Assembly: GCA_963835775.1 (NCBI GenBank)
Contig: CAWIHB010000016.1
Span: 53,200-117,199, forward strand
DNA from: Palsa-504 sp963835775
GTDB lineage: Bacteria > Actinomycetota > Actinomycetes > Streptosporangiales > Streptosporangiaceae
Direction of reading: 5' to 3'
Length of the DNA stretch: 64,000 bases
The notes beneath the pieces were generated by a model. It had not been told where the DNA came from, ran no database searches, and saw nothing but the letters and a program-made list of their open reading frames with translations. Below, piece by piece: positions 25,827-34,901 of the stretch. The position numbers and the translations under genes were made by a program. Position 1 is the stretch's first letter. Every line of letters begins with the position of its first letter.

Positions 25827-26543
25827 TCAGGTGAGGCTGTCCACCTGGTGGACGTCGCCGCAGGGCACGCCGAGCGCCGCGTGGTGGCGGCGGATCGATT
25901 CCTCGTCCGGCCCGTCCAGCAGGCAGTAGACCTGGCCTTCGGCGTTGTGGTACAGCTCGACCTGCCGCACGCCGAACTCGTCGGCCGTCCCGTTGCGGGT
26001 GTCCTCGGCAATCTGCGCGATCGCCTCGGCGGGCAGCTTGAGGTCGGAGTGGAAATCCATGAAGCGTGGCATGAGTAACTCCTGTGATTGGGCCGAGCGG
26101 GGGCCGGGGTCGTCGTTGAGGGACTGGAGGGCGTCGGCCACGGTATCAGTGAGAGATACGCGGTTGTCGAGGCCGGTGAGATGGAACAGGCGGAGGATCT
26201 GGGGGCGGCCGCAGACCACGAGCATCTTGCCGCGGTGGGCGGCGGCCTGCTTGGCCGCGCGGCCCAGGGCCCGCAGGCCCGCGGCGTCGATGAAGCTGAC
26301 CTGGCCCAGGTCGGCCACCAGGGGCCGGTCGGTGTCGGCCAGGGCCGAGAGCTGTTCCTCGAACTGGGCCACGGTGGCGATGTCGATCTCCCCGGCCACG
26401 GTGATCAGCGCGTGTCCCGCTTCGCGCTGGACCCGGATGGTCAGCGCCTGACCCGGAGCCGGCCGCGCCCGGCCGCCCCGGCCGGGAATTAATGACGAGG
26501 TCTCGCGCCGCAACGCGCGCCGCCTGGAATCACCGCCGGCCAC
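25827..26543 (-). CDS. STAS-domain anti-anti-sigma-like protein fused to DUF4242 domain
   Basis: From a GTG with GGGAGGA before it, the protein is 238 residues. Residues about 33-140 are a STAS domain (LTIRVQREAGHALITVAGEI, VSFIDAAGLRALGRAAKQA). Residues 158-238 are a DUF4242 domain of the SCO4226 nickel-binding type (MPRFMDFHSDLKLP, VYCLLDGPDEESIRRHHAALG). The usual phosphorylatable Ser of the DSSG motif is Ala (D86-A-A-G89), so kinase switching seems impossible. An AGGAG lies before the internal ATG at 26072, so the DUF4242 part could also be made alone (81 residues). The fusion looks like loss of the stop between two coupled genes. Confidence 0.75.
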   Translation of the reverse strand: MAGGDSRRRALRRETSSLIPGRGGRARPAPGQALTIRVQREAGHALITVAGEIDIATVAQFEEQLSALADTDRPLVADLGQVSFIDAAGLRALGRAAKQAAAHRGKMLVVCGRPQILRLFHLTGLDNRVSLTDTVADALQSLNDDPGPRSAQSQELLMPRFMDFHSDLKLPAEAIAQIAEDTRNGTADEFGVRQVELYHNAEGQVYCLLDGPDEESIRRHHAALGVPCGDVHQVDSLT

Positions 26544-26818
26544 GAGTCCTCCCTGGCATCTGCCCGCCCGATGTAGCCCCGACCCGGGGCCCGACCGCAT
26601 CCGGTCTGACCGCCCTGCACGGGAGCGCGGGCTATCCGTTCGCCCGCGCGGTTCGGCGTGCCGGTGGCGGCGGAGCCCGGCTGACATTTGAGATGGGATC
26701 GCCCACAGCACACCGCATGAGATGTATTGAGGACTATCTTATGTATTTTTGCTCTCACGGTCAGTATCCGGCAGGCACCTTTTCACTGGGGACCCGATTA
26801 CCGCGGCAACTTTCCGGG

Positions 26819-27493
26819 TTATCCGGCGGAGCCGCCGGCCGCGAGCCGCATGAGGTCGGTGTCGAGGTCGATGGACAGCTCGGTGCCGCCCGCGCTGCCG
26901 TACTCGTGCTGATAACTCTCCCAGGCCTCGTCCTTGATCCGGCGGGCGAAGCCGCTTTCCATCAGCAGCACGAGCTCGCGCGCGGCCCGGTCGATGCGCT
27001 TGGCCAGGGCCGGGTCGCTCCAGTCCTCCGGGGCGGCGAACAGGGAGGTCGGCACGGTCATGGCGCGCAGGTAGGCGAACATGGGGCGCATCGCGTCGTC
27101 GGCGACCAGGGCGTGCCGGGCGGTGCCGGCCGTCGCGGCCAGCACCACCGGCTTGCCGATGAGCAGGTCGTGGTCCAGCACGTGAAAGAACGAGGTGAAC
27201 AGGCCGCTCGGCCCGGCCTGGTAGACCGGGGCGGCGGCGATGATGCCGTCGGCCTGGCCCAGGGCCGTGACGGCCTGCTGCAGCCTGGGCGTGACCAGCT
27301 GGGAGACCAGCGCGGTGGAGATGTCGGTGGCGATCTCGCGCAGGTCGATGACGCTGACCGTCACCGGGTGCCCGTGGCCGGCCGCGAGGGCCGCGGCACG
27401 TTCGGCCGTGCGGTCGGCCAGCAGCCTGGTCGAGGAGGGGTCCCCGGTTCCGGCGCTGACCACCGCGAGCCGGAAGGTCTGCGGGCTGCTCAT
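26819..27493 (-). CDS. NADPH-dependent FMN reductase, LLM-partnered (CE1759 type)
   Basis: The 224-residue flavodoxin-fold reductase has the FMN-binding start LAVVSAGTGDPSSTRLLADR and the AAPVYQAGPSGLFTSFFHVLD segment. The family supplies reduced FMN to a partner luciferase-like monooxygenase. Its ATG overlaps the marR stop by 4 bp, and marR overlaps the monooxygenase, giving a tight three-gene operon. Confidence 0.9.
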   Translation of the reverse strand: MSSPQTFRLAVVSAGTGDPSSTRLLADRTAERAAALAAGHGHPVTVSVIDLREIATDISTALVSQLVTPRLQQAVTALGQADGIIAAAPVYQAGPSGLFTSFFHVLDHDLLIGKPVVLAATAGTARHALVADDAMRPMFAYLRAMTVPTSLFAAPEDWSDPALAKRIDRAARELVLLMESGFARRIKDEAWESYQHEYGSAGGTELSIDLDTDLMRLAAGGSAG

Positions 27494-27963
27494 AACGGTG
27501 TCTCCTGGTTCGGTTCGGTGGCGGCCAGCTTCAGGCAGACCGCCTCGAGCTGCCGCAGCTCGGCGGGGTCCAGCCCGGCGGTCATGGCCCGGGCGACGCT
27601 GCGGGCGTGCTTGCGCCCGACCTGGCGCTGCACGGCCCGGCCCGCGGTGCTGAGCGACAGCAGGACGCTGCGCCCGTCGGCGGGGTCGGGCAGGCGCCCG
27701 ACCAGGCCGCGCTCGGCCAGCCGGTCCACCAGGCGGGACAGGGCCGGCTGGCTGAGCAGCACGTGCCGGTTCAGCTCGCTGATCCGGATCGGCGCGTCGC
27801 ACTTGGACAGGGTGTACAGCACGTCGTACTCCCGCATGGACACGTCGGCCCAGATGTCCTCGGCGGCGAACTGCTTCATCAGCACCGCGTGCGCGGACAG
27901 CAGCGCCTCCCAGGCGTCGTTGGCCAGGTGCGGGCCGCCGGGCATTACCGCTCCGGCCATCAC
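27490..27963 (-). CDS. MarR-family regulator
   Basis: The 157-residue protein has the winged-helix core LYTLSKCDAPIRISELNRHVLL then SQPALSRLVDRLAERGLVGR and the wing DPADGRSVLLSLSTAGRA. It sits between the FMN reductase and the monooxygenase with 4-bp overlaps on both sides. The long palindrome upstream of the operon is its likely operator, so it probably represses its own operon until a substrate or oxidant binds. Confidence 0.92.
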   Translation of the reverse strand: MMAGAVMPGGPHLANDAWEALLSAHAVLMKQFAAEDIWADVSMREYDVLYTLSKCDAPIRISELNRHVLLSQPALSRLVDRLAERGLVGRLPDPADGRSVLLSLSTAGRAVQRQVGRKHARSVARAMTAGLDPAELRQLEAVCLKLAATEPNQETPL

Positions 27964-29147
27964 GGCTCCGGGTACTCGGCCTGGGTGCCGGCGTCGGTGT
28001 CGGTGTACGGGGACGCGCCGGTGACGTTGTCGCCGCGGTTCGCGTTGGGGCGCGGCTGGCGCGGCGCCGCGTCGCCGTACTTGGCCCGGACCAGGCTGGC
28101 GTGGGTGGGCGCCGCCGGGGTGCCCTGGTCCTGCCGGGCCGCGATCTCCTGGCGCAGCACGGGCACGACCTGTTCGCCGAGCAGGTCAAGCTGGTCGAGC
28201 ACGGTCTTGAGCGGCAGCCCGGCGTGGTCCATCAGGAACAGCTGGCGCTGGTAGTCGCCGAAGTGCTCGCGGAAGGTCAGGGTCTTGTCGATGACCTCCT
28301 GCGGGCTGCCCACCGACAGCGGCGTGAGCTTGGCGAAGTCCTCCATGGACGGGCCGTGGCCGTAGACCGGGGCCTCGTTGAAGTAGGGCCGGAATTCCCT
28401 GATGGCGTCCTGGGACCGCCGGGCGATGTAGGCCTGGCCGCCCAGGCCCACGATGGCCTGCTGCTCGCTGCCGTGGCCGTAGTGGGCGAAGCGCTGCCGG
28501 TAGAACCGGATCAGCCGCATGTAGTGCTCCTTGGGCCAGAAGATGTTGTTGGCGAAGAAGCCGTCGCCGTAGTAGGCGGCCTGCTCGGCGATCTCCGGGG
28601 TGCGGATCGAGCCGTGCCACACGAACGGCGGCACGTCGTCAAGCGGCCGCGGGACCGAGGTGAAGCCCTGCAGCGGGGTGCGGTATTTCCCGTCGGCGTC
28701 CACCACGTCCTCACGCCACAGCCGGTGCAGCAGGTTGTAGTTCTCCAGGGCCAGCGGCAGGCTCTGCCTGATGTCCTGGCCGAACCAGGGATAGACCGGG
28801 GCGGTGTTGCCACGGCCCAGCATCAGGTCCATCCGGCCCCTGGACAGGTGCTGCAGCATCGCGTACTCCTCGGCGATGCGCACCGGGTCGTTCGTAGTGA
28901 TCAGCGTGGTCGACGTGGTCACGATCAGCTTGCTGGTGGTCGCCGCGATGTAGGCCAGCAGCGTGGCCGGCGCGGAGGAGAAGAACGGGGGGTTGTGGTG
29001 CTCGCCGATCGCGAACACGTCCAGCCCGACTTCCTCGGCCTTCTGGGCGATCTGCACGATCGCGTCGATCCGCTCCGCCTCGCTCGGCGTCTCGCCCGAG
29101 ACCGGGTCGCGGGTGATGTCACTGACCGAGAAGATCCCGAACTGCAT
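27960..29147 (-). CDS. FMN-dependent luciferase-like monooxygenase (CE1758 type)
   Basis: The 395-residue LLM protein has VFAIGEHHNPPFFSSAPATLLAY written in its first barrel strand region, LSRGRMDLMLGRGNTAPVYPWFG and PPFVWHGSIRTPEIAEQAAYYG, all typical of the FMN branch that pairs with CE1759-type reductases. The C-terminal 50 residues are polar and probably disordered. It leads the operon with marR and the FMN reductase. The substrate is unknown, probably an organic sulfur or xenobiotic compound. Confidence 0.9.
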   Translation of the reverse strand: MQFGIFSVSDITRDPVSGETPSEAERIDAIVQIAQKAEEVGLDVFAIGEHHNPPFFSSAPATLLAYIAATTSKLIVTTSTTLITTNDPVRIAEEYAMLQHLSRGRMDLMLGRGNTAPVYPWFGQDIRQSLPLALENYNLLHRLWREDVVDADGKYRTPLQGFTSVPRPLDDVPPFVWHGSIRTPEIAEQAAYYGDGFFANNIFWPKEHYMRLIRFYRQRFAHYGHGSEQQAIVGLGGQAYIARRSQDAIREFRPYFNEAPVYGHGPSMEDFAKLTPLSVGSPQEVIDKTLTFREHFGDYQRQLFLMDHAGLPLKTVLDQLDLLGEQVVPVLRQEIAARQDQGTPAAPTHASLVRAKYGDAAPRQPRPNANRGDNVTGASPYTDTDAGTQAEYPEP

Positions 29148-29190
29148 TTTCGTGCCTCCCAGGCCCCGTCATGCGGGGCCGAACCGAACC

Positions 29191-29218
29191 TGAGATATAT
29201 GCGTTTGCATGTATCTCA
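29191..29218. promoter_or_regulatory. 28-bp palindrome, candidate MarR operator
   Basis: TGAGATATATGC - GTTT - GCATGTATCTCA is an inverted repeat with one mismatch in 12 bp arms, 43 bp before the monooxygenase start and in an AT-rich patch. Its length and position fit a MarR dimer covering the operon promoter. Confidence 0.65.
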
Positions 29219-29355
29219 ACAACTGCGGCGCGACAATATTCCATCCGGCTCTGGGCGGGTATGTATCAGGACGCCGATCGGTCCCTCCGCCTTCACGAAG
29301 GGCCCGATCGTGGTCGTGCGAGCCGGGCCGAAGCGGCGGAAGGGGGCGGGCCGGC

Positions 29356-31335
29356 ATGGCCGAATGGGAGGTCCCCGGGTACACCAGGCTGAAGGCGCTG
29401 GGCTCGGGCGGGTTCGGCCAGGTCGTGCTGGCCAGGCACGACCCTTCTGGCACGCCGGTCGCCATCAAGTACCTGCGCCGCAACCTGCTGTCCGATCCCG
29501 AGTTCGTCGAGATGTTCCGCGCCGAGGCGGCCGTGCTGGGCTCGCTGGAGGATCCGCACCTGGTCCGGCTGTACGAGTACGTGGAGGCGACCGACGGCGC
29601 CGCGATCGTCATGGAACTCGTCGACGGCGTCTCGCTGCGCGAGATCCTGAAGCACCAGGGTGCCACCACGCCCGAGGCGGCCCTGGTGGTGCTGCAGGGC
29701 TCGCTGCTGGGCCTGGCCGCGGCGCACCAGCGCGGGGTGGTGCACCGGGACTACAAGCCGGAAAACGTGCTGGTCGACGGGGACGGGGCCAGCAAGCTCA
29801 CCGACTTCGGCATCGCGGCCCGGTCTGGTGAGCATCCGATGCCCGCGGGCACCGTGCACTACGCGCCCCCGGAGCAGTTCACGGGCGCCCCGGCCACCCC
29901 GGCCGCCGACGTCTACGCGGCCACGGCCACCTGTTTCGAGTGCCTGGCCGGCCAGCCGCCGTTCCGCGGGGACACCGTTGAAGCACTGCTCCACCAGCAT
30001 CTTTCTCAGCCAGTGCCGCTGGAGGCGGTGCCGGACGCGCTGCGGCCGCTGATCGCCGCCGGGATGGCCAAGAACCCGGCGGACCGTCCGGCCGACGGGA
30101 ATGCCTTCGTGGCCGCCCTGCGGGTGGTGGCGACCGGTGCCTACGGTCCCGATTGGGAGCAGCGCGGCCGGTCGCACCTGGGCGAGGCGGCCCTGCTCCT
30201 GGCGGCCCTGTGGCCGTCCCGCAGGCCGCCTGCGGAGGAGGGCTCCACCGTCGAGCGGATCCCGCTGCGCCGCCGCACCCGGATGATCAAGACCGTGATC
30301 GCGGCCTCGGTGGTGATCGTGGCCGCGGCCGCGGGCACGGCACTGGCCGCCGCCGGCCTGAGCAAGCCCAGCCCCCTCGGCAACTCCACGCCGGTGGGGA
30401 CGGTCTCACTGCAGCCGTCCGTGCCCACGTCCTCCTCGCCGCTGGCTCCGGCCTCGGCGTCGTCGTCGGCGTCGGCGTCGGCCAAGTCGTCGGCGTCAGC
30501 CTCTTCCTCGGCATCATCGTCAGCCTCGTCGTCAGCGTCGTCGTCGGCGTCGTCGTCGGCTTCGTCCTCGGCTCCGGCGCCGCCCGTGGTCACCGGCATC
30601 GCGCCGGCCAGCGGCAGCACCGCGGGCGGGACCACGGTCACCATCAGCGGCACCGGCCTGGCCGGCGCCACCGGCGTCAGCTTCGGCGGCGCGGCGGCCA
30701 AGATCACCGCTGATGCCGCCACCAAGATCACCGTGATCAGCCCGGCCGGCACCGGCACGGTCAGCGTCACCGTCACCACCCCGCACGGCCACTCGGCCAG
30801 CAGCTTTACCTACGTCGCCCCGCCCCCGGCGGTCAGCGGCGTCAGCCCGAGCAGCGGCCCGGACACGGGCGGGACCACGGTCACCATCAGCGGCACCGGC
30901 CTGGCCGGCGCCACGGCCGTCCACTTCGGCAGCGCGTCCGCCACGATCGGCTCGGACAGCGCCACCGAGATCACCGTGACCAGCCCGTCCGCTGACGCCA
31001 CCGGCGCCGTGAGCGTCACCGTCACCACGCCCGCGGGCACGTCGGCGGCCGCCACGTTCACCTACGTCAACCCGCCTCCCGCGATCACCGGCCTCCGGCC
31101 GAACAGCGGCTCCACGGCGGGTAAGACCGAGGTCACCATCGTCGGCAGCAACCTGTCCGGCGCGACCAGTGTCAGCTTCGGCGGCGCCGCGGCCAGCATC
31201 GTGTCCGACAGCGCCACCGAGATGACCGTCATCAGCCCGCCCAGTGACACCACTGGTGCAGTCACCGTCACCGTCACCACGCCGTCCGGCACCTCGGCGG
31301 GCGCCACGTTCACCTACGTCGCCCAGATCAGCTGA
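29356..31335 (+). CDS. Receptor-like Ser/Thr protein kinase with three IPT/TIG domains
   Basis: From the ATG at 29356 the protein is 659 residues. The kinase (about 8-265) has GSGGFGQV at 16-23, Lys38, HRDYKPEN from 130 with Asp132, and the DFG Asp150. It lacks the RD-independent changes of pseudokinases. One membrane helix (about 315-340) is followed by an exposed Ser/Ala stalk (about 360-410) coded by a TCG/TCA microsatellite. Three IPT/TIG immunoglobulin-like repeats follow (about 412-490, 494-575, 576-656), each starting P-(A/P)-(V/I)-(T/S)-G. Such ectodomains suggest sensing of wall or glycan ligands. Confidence 0.9.
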   Translation: MAEWEVPGYTRLKALGSGGFGQVVLARHDPSGTPVAIKYLRRNLLSDPEFVEMFRAEAAVLGSLEDPHLVRLYEYVEATDGAAIVMELVDGVSLREILKHQGATTPEAALVVLQGSLLGLAAAHQRGVVHRDYKPENVLVDGDGASKLTDFGIAARSGEHPMPAGTVHYAPPEQFTGAPATPAADVYAATATCFECLAGQPPFRGDTVEALLHQHLSQPVPLEAVPDALRPLIAAGMAKNPADRPADGNAFVAALRVVATGAYGPDWEQRGRSHLGEAALLLAALWPSRRPPAEEGSTVERIPLRRRTRMIKTVIAASVVIVAAAAGTALAAAGLSKPSPLGNSTPVGTVSLQPSVPTSSSPLAPASASSSASASAKSSASASSSASSSASSSASSSASSSASSSAPAPPVVTGIAPASGSTAGGTTVTISGTGLAGATGVSFGGAAAKITADAATKITVISPAGTGTVSVTVTTPHGHSASSFTYVAPPPAVSGVSPSSGPDTGGTTVTISGTGLAGATAVHFGSASATIGSDSATEITVTSPSADATGAVSVTVTTPAGTSAAATFTYVNPPPAITGLRPNSGSTAGKTEVTIVGSNLSGATSVSFGGAAASIVSDSATEMTVISPPSDTTGAVTVTVTTPSGTSAGATFTYVAQIS

Positions 31336-31385
31336 GGCGGCCGCCGGAAAGCCCGGCGGAGCGAGGTGGCTGGGGGCCGGTGCGA

Positions 31386-31434
31386 CCACGGACCGTTCGG
31401 CATAATGAAAGGTCTTTTGACCGAACGACGGTGG
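31386..31434. repeat. Dispersed hairpin element, CCACGGACCGTTCGG type
   Basis: The left arm is identical over 15 bases to that at 40562. The right arm CCGAACGACGGTGG is degenerate, so the stem is imperfect. It lies 50 bp after the kinase stop and may serve as its terminator. Confidence 0.6.
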
Positions 31435-31541
31435 TGTCAGCCGACCGGGTTGGCCGATCGCAACCCGGACGTGGATCGTCCGCAATGGCGGGTAGGGTGC
31501 CAGGCATAGCTTGCGTGACAGTTGCGGGAAGGAGCGTTCAG

Positions 31542-32174
31542 ATGGCCGAGGTGGTGCTCTTCCACCACGCGCACGGGCTGACTCCCGGCGTGGTGGCCTT
31601 CGCCGACGAGCTGCGCCGGGCCGGGCACACCGTGCACACGCCGGACCTGTTCGAGGGGCGGACGTTCGGCTCGATCGAGGAGGGCATGGGGTACGCTCAG
31701 CAGCTCGGCTTCCCCGACGAGATCATCGGGCGCGGCGTGCGGGCGGTCGAGACTCTGCCCGCCGGGCTGGTGTACGCCGGCTTCTCACTCGGGGTGCTGC
31801 CGGCCCAGATGCTGGCCCAGACCCGGCCGGGCGCGCGGGGCGCGCTGCTGTTCTACTCCTGCGTGCCGGTCTCGGCGTTCGGCCCGGGCTGGCCCGAAGG
31901 GGTACCTGTGCAGGTCCACGGCATGGACGCCGACCCGATCTTCATCGGCGAGGGGGACGTCGACGCCGCCCGTGACCTGGTCGAGCAGGCCAAGGACGCC
32001 GAGCTGTTCCTCTACCCGGGCGACCAGCATTACTTCGCCGACAGCTCGCTGCCGTCGTACGACGCTGCGGCCACCGCGCTGGCGCTCCAGCGGGTGCTGG
32101 CCTTCCTCGGCGCGAGTCAGTTACGGCGATACTGCATTACTGCGCAAGACCGGGTCAGAATCCGCTGCCGCTGA
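31542..32174 (+). CDS. Dienelactone hydrolase-family alpha/beta hydrolase
   Basis: The ATG at 31542 follows GGGAAGGAG and gives 210 residues. The fold is visible in VVLFHHAHGLTPGVVAFADEL, the nucleophile elbow YAGFSLGVLPAQML and the C-terminal His of YPGDQHYFAD. The nucleophile is Ser rather than the Cys of true dienelactone hydrolases, so esterase or thioesterase activity is more likely. The last residues (about 195-210) do not look family-like and overlap the 3' end of the convergent exported-protein gene, so its 3' end may have been rebuilt during the duplication there. Confidence 0.85.
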   Translation: MAEVVLFHHAHGLTPGVVAFADELRRAGHTVHTPDLFEGRTFGSIEEGMGYAQQLGFPDEIIGRGVRAVETLPAGLVYAGFSLGVLPAQMLAQTRPGARGALLFYSCVPVSAFGPGWPEGVPVQVHGMDADPIFIGEGDVDAARDLVEQAKDAELFLYPGDQHYFADSSLPSYDAAATALALQRVLAFLGASQLRRYCITAQDRVRIRCR

Positions 32175-32862
32175 TTCCGTCGATGTCGTCGGCGTGCAGG
32201 ACGACTCCGTCGTAGGTGGCGGTATCCGCCGCCAGGTCGAGCGGCGGCGCCGGGATCACCGTAGGCGCCGAGCCAGCGGGATTGATCAGGATGGAGCCGA
32301 TCTGCGTGCCGTTCGACAGCACGATCCAGCCGGCCTTGACCATGTGCCCGTGCACCATGGCGGTGGCCTCGTACAGGCCGGCGGGGTCGTGCACCATGGG
32401 CAGCATCGAGACCTTGAAGCTGGTGTCGTGCACAATGATGCCGCCGCTCATCATGCCGGCGGAGTCGATGGTCAGGCTGAGCTGAGCGTGGTTCTCGCCG
32501 GTCAATTCCAGCGTCCTGCCAGACGCGGTGCCCTCGAACCAGGACGAGACGGTCGGGCCGTTGCAGATGTACGCGATCGCCTTATTGCCGTGGATCGCCA
32601 CCGCCACCGCCACCGCCGCATGCCCGCTCTGCGCCATGCCCGCGAAGTTGGCCATGGTCGGCAGGATCGCGTAGATGGTGGGCGAGGCCGCCGCCGAGGG
32701 GACCGCGGGTGACGCAGCCGAAGGGGCCGAAGGGGCCGATGTGGTCGCCGGAGCCGACGTAGCGGAACCCGTCGGCCCCTTGGCGACTATGTAGACACTC
32801 AGCACGATGACGGCGACCGCGGCAGCCGCGAGCGACGTGATCACCACCGTTTTACGTCGCAT
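32155..32862 (-). CDS. Exported hypothetical protein, copy A of a paralogous pair
   Basis: The 235-residue protein has an N-terminal signal/anchor (about 5-27), a Pro/Ala/Ser linker (about 33-62) and a C-terminal domain with HGNKAIAYICNGPTVSSWFEG and HDTSFKVSMLPMVHDPAGLYEA. It is about two-thirds identical to the protein at 36179, including the end ISGSGF. I do not recognise the domain; two HG-x-x-KA motifs are notable. It probably sits outside the membrane. Confidence 0.8.
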   Translation of the reverse strand: MRRKTVVITSLAAAAVAVIVLSVYIVAKGPTGSATSAPATTSAPSAPSAASPAVPSAAASPTIYAILPTMANFAGMAQSGHAAVAVAVAIHGNKAIAYICNGPTVSSWFEGTASGRTLELTGENHAQLSLTIDSAGMMSGGIIVHDTSFKVSMLPMVHDPAGLYEATAMVHGHMVKAGWIVLSNGTQIGSILINPAGSAPTVIPAPPLDLAADTATYDGVVLHADDIDGISGSGF

Positions 32863-33030
32863 GTCCGGTCCTACGGAAATAAGAACCCGCCGAGTTTAAT
32901 TCGCCCAAGCCATGAATACGCCGGAATCGGCTCAGTACGGGCATTGTCTCCACCCCCCACCCAGGCGCTCTGCCCAGCCTGGCTGATGATCAGACAGTAC
33001 TAGAGATGCCAACCGGGTTCCAGATGCCGC
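32863..33030. repeat. Upstream region of exported protein A, duplicated at 36917-37190
   Basis: The block CACCCAGGCGCTCTG, AGCCTGGCTGATG and CAGACAGTACTAGAGATG recurs in the same order before exported protein B (about 37110-37170). The copied unit therefore spans the gene and about 150-200 bp of its 5' region. The duplicated block presumably carries the promoter. No gene is seen between 32863 and 33087. Confidence 0.75.
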
Positions 33031-33087
33031 ACATGACGCAAGAGCGGACACATGGCCGGCCGCAGGCACCTGCGTTGAGGGCCCGGC

Positions 33088-33460
33088 ACGCAATGACTTC
33101 GCCGGCGTCTACCTGCAGGCGGGGCGGCTGGGCGAGGCCATCCCGCTACTGGAGCAGGCCCTGACCGACCGGGAGCGGGTACAGGGCGGCGATCACCCGG
33201 ACACCCTGGGGGCCCGCAGCAACCTGGCCTACGCCTATCAGGAGGCGGGGCGGCTGGACGAGGCGATCCCACTGTACGAGTAGAATCTGGCCGACCGGGA
33301 ACGGGTGCTGGGCGGCGATCACCCAGACACCCTGACCGCCCGTAACAACCTCGCTGGTGCCTACCGAGAAGCGGGGCGGCTGGACGAGGCGATCCCGCTA
33401 TTCGAGCAGAGCCTGGCCGATGCCGAGCGGGTGCTGGGTCCTGATCATCCTTTAGCATGC
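33088..33460 (+). pseudogene. TPR (kinesin light chain-like) protein remnant
   Basis: Three near-identical 42-residue TPR units can be read (LGEAIPLLEQALTDRERVQG, GDHPDTLTARNNLAGAYREA). There is no start codon, a TAG interrupts the second unit at 33281, and similarity ends abruptly near 33460. The repeats are nearly identical at the DNA level (126-bp period). Intact relatives are long NB-ARC or TPR signalling proteins, and only this scrap remains in an otherwise empty stretch of about 690 bp. Confidence 0.75.
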
Positions 33461-33549
33461 CTTGGTGGTTGCCCACACTCGACGCCTCCAGCGACAGTCG
33501 GCAAATCGATGCACCCGTCCCCTGGGCGACCTCGGGGCCCGTTTAGACA

Positions 33550-34617
33550 CTAAGAGATTGCTGCAAGGCCTCGTTCATGCACCACGCGCCAGGCGCTCTC
33601 AACGTGCGGTTGGGTGAAGAGGGAGGACTTGCGCTGATTCCATCGGCGAACTTCTTCGTGGGTGGCACCGCTATTCGCCATTGCGGTGGTGTCGTGAGTC
33701 ATGACCCAGTGAACTGTCGCAAGAAGCTCCAATCCGTAGGTGCTCTCGAAACCCTCGATTTCGCTTAGTACCGAATGGATCCGCTCAGCGGTTGCCGGAT
33801 GGCTGGCGATGTACCGATCCAGTCCCTCGTAGATCTCGGGTTTCACCCGGATTGGCTCGGCCTTGGTGATGGGCAGTGGGCCGTCTCCGAAACCGATGAT
33901 GAAATGCCCTTCCATGTCGCGCAGAGATTTTCGCAGGTTGTCCGCGTACGGACCATATACAGCCGGGCTGAAGACCAGCCGGAGCGCTTCCCCGTTGGCC
34001 TGGAGGAAGTAAGCGAGCTTCTGGACCTCGACGAGCGTCGGGGGTTCGAACGAAACTCGCTCATACTCCCGCATAAGCGCCAGCAGCGCGGCGCGGGCTG
34101 GTGTCAGTTTCGGCGTCGGTTCACGGCTTGGCTGCTCAGCAGCGCTCGGAGCACCCTTTGGAGCGAAGATGCGTACGTCGACAGCGCCAGCAAGCGGCTT
34201 GAGAGAGCGCAGCATCCGTGGCTCGACATCACGCCAGTCCAATCCGCCATTGCCGCATCCGAGGGGTGGGATAGCGATGGATGTGATGCCGAGTTCGCGG
34301 ATCACCCGGGTCAAGTCGTGGAGGCCGGTCTCGATATCGATGAGCTTGGATCGGGCACGCCAGTGCCGCTTCGTAGGGAAGTTGATGATGTACCGAGGAC
34401 CAGTCAGAGATCCAGTCTCCCATACATGCATGCGACCGAGCGTCACCTCACCCCGCTTGCAGGCCGCCTCGTAGGCCTTGAACATCGCAGGCCACGCCTT
34501 CTTGAACTGCAGGGCGATCCCCTTGCCCATGATGCCCTCGGTGTTCACGGTGTTGACGAGCGCATCCACGTCCTGTGTGAGGAGGTTCCCAGTACCTCGT
34601 GTGATCGGCATCGGCAT
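33550..34617 (-). CDS. darG: Macro-domain antitoxin DarG (DNA ADP-ribosyl glycohydrolase)
   Basis: The 355-residue protein has a macro domain (about 1-150; NLLTQDVDALVNTVNTEG, IMGKGIALQFKKAWPAMF, AIPPLGCGNGGLDW) that removes ADP-ribose from thymidine in DNA. Its C-terminal domain (about 185-355, LAYFLQANGEALRLVFSPAV) binds and neutralises DarT. It appears complete. The gene follows the toxin remnant with 3 bp between, the normal darT-darG order, and its codon use is less GC-biased than its neighbours, suggesting transfer. Confidence 0.9.
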   Translation of the reverse strand: MPMPITRGTGNLLTQDVDALVNTVNTEGIMGKGIALQFKKAWPAMFKAYEAACKRGEVTLGRMHVWETGSLTGPRYIINFPTKRHWRARSKLIDIETGLHDLTRVIRELGITSIAIPPLGCGNGGLDWRDVEPRMLRSLKPLAGAVDVRIFAPKGAPSAAEQPSREPTPKLTPARAALLALMREYERVSFEPPTLVEVQKLAYFLQANGEALRLVFSPAVYGPYADNLRKSLRDMEGHFIIGFGDGPLPITKAEPIRVKPEIYEGLDRYIASHPATAERIHSVLSEIEGFESTYGLELLATVHWVMTHDTTAMANSGATHEEVRRWNQRKSSLFTQPHVESAWRVVHERGLAAIS

Positions 34618-34620
34618 CCC

Positions 34621-34884
34621 TCAGAAATACCACTCGGCACTGACAACGACGGGGGTCGACACACCAGCCGCACCCAGTAGGGTCTGGACCTGAGCACGGG
34701 CCCGCTCGGTCTTCGTCGCGATTCCTTCGATGACCTGCCACGGAACGCGGGGATGGACGAGGCACTCCGCCTGGCGGCGTTCCTTGCGGTCAGGATCCTC
34801 CGGCGTGTTGTTCCAGTACACCGCTGTCATTAGAGGCCAGTCGATGAAGTCATCGCCATCTAGGACGCTGTCGTGATCGGTCAT
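34621..34884 (-). pseudogene. darT: C-terminal remnant of DarT DNA ADP-ribosyltransferase toxin
   Basis: The 87 codons match only the last part of DarT (about 200 residues when whole): DFIDWPLMTAVYWNNTPEDP, DRKERRQAECLVHPRVPW with the catalytic Glu (E40 here), and the end VVVSAEWYF. The N-terminal NAD+-binding half is missing; upstream sequence switches at about 34885-34905 to a different, oppositely oriented gene fragment. The toxin should be inactive while its antitoxin is kept. Confidence 0.85.
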
Positions 34885-34901
34885 GTCGGCGTAGCCCAGC
34901 T

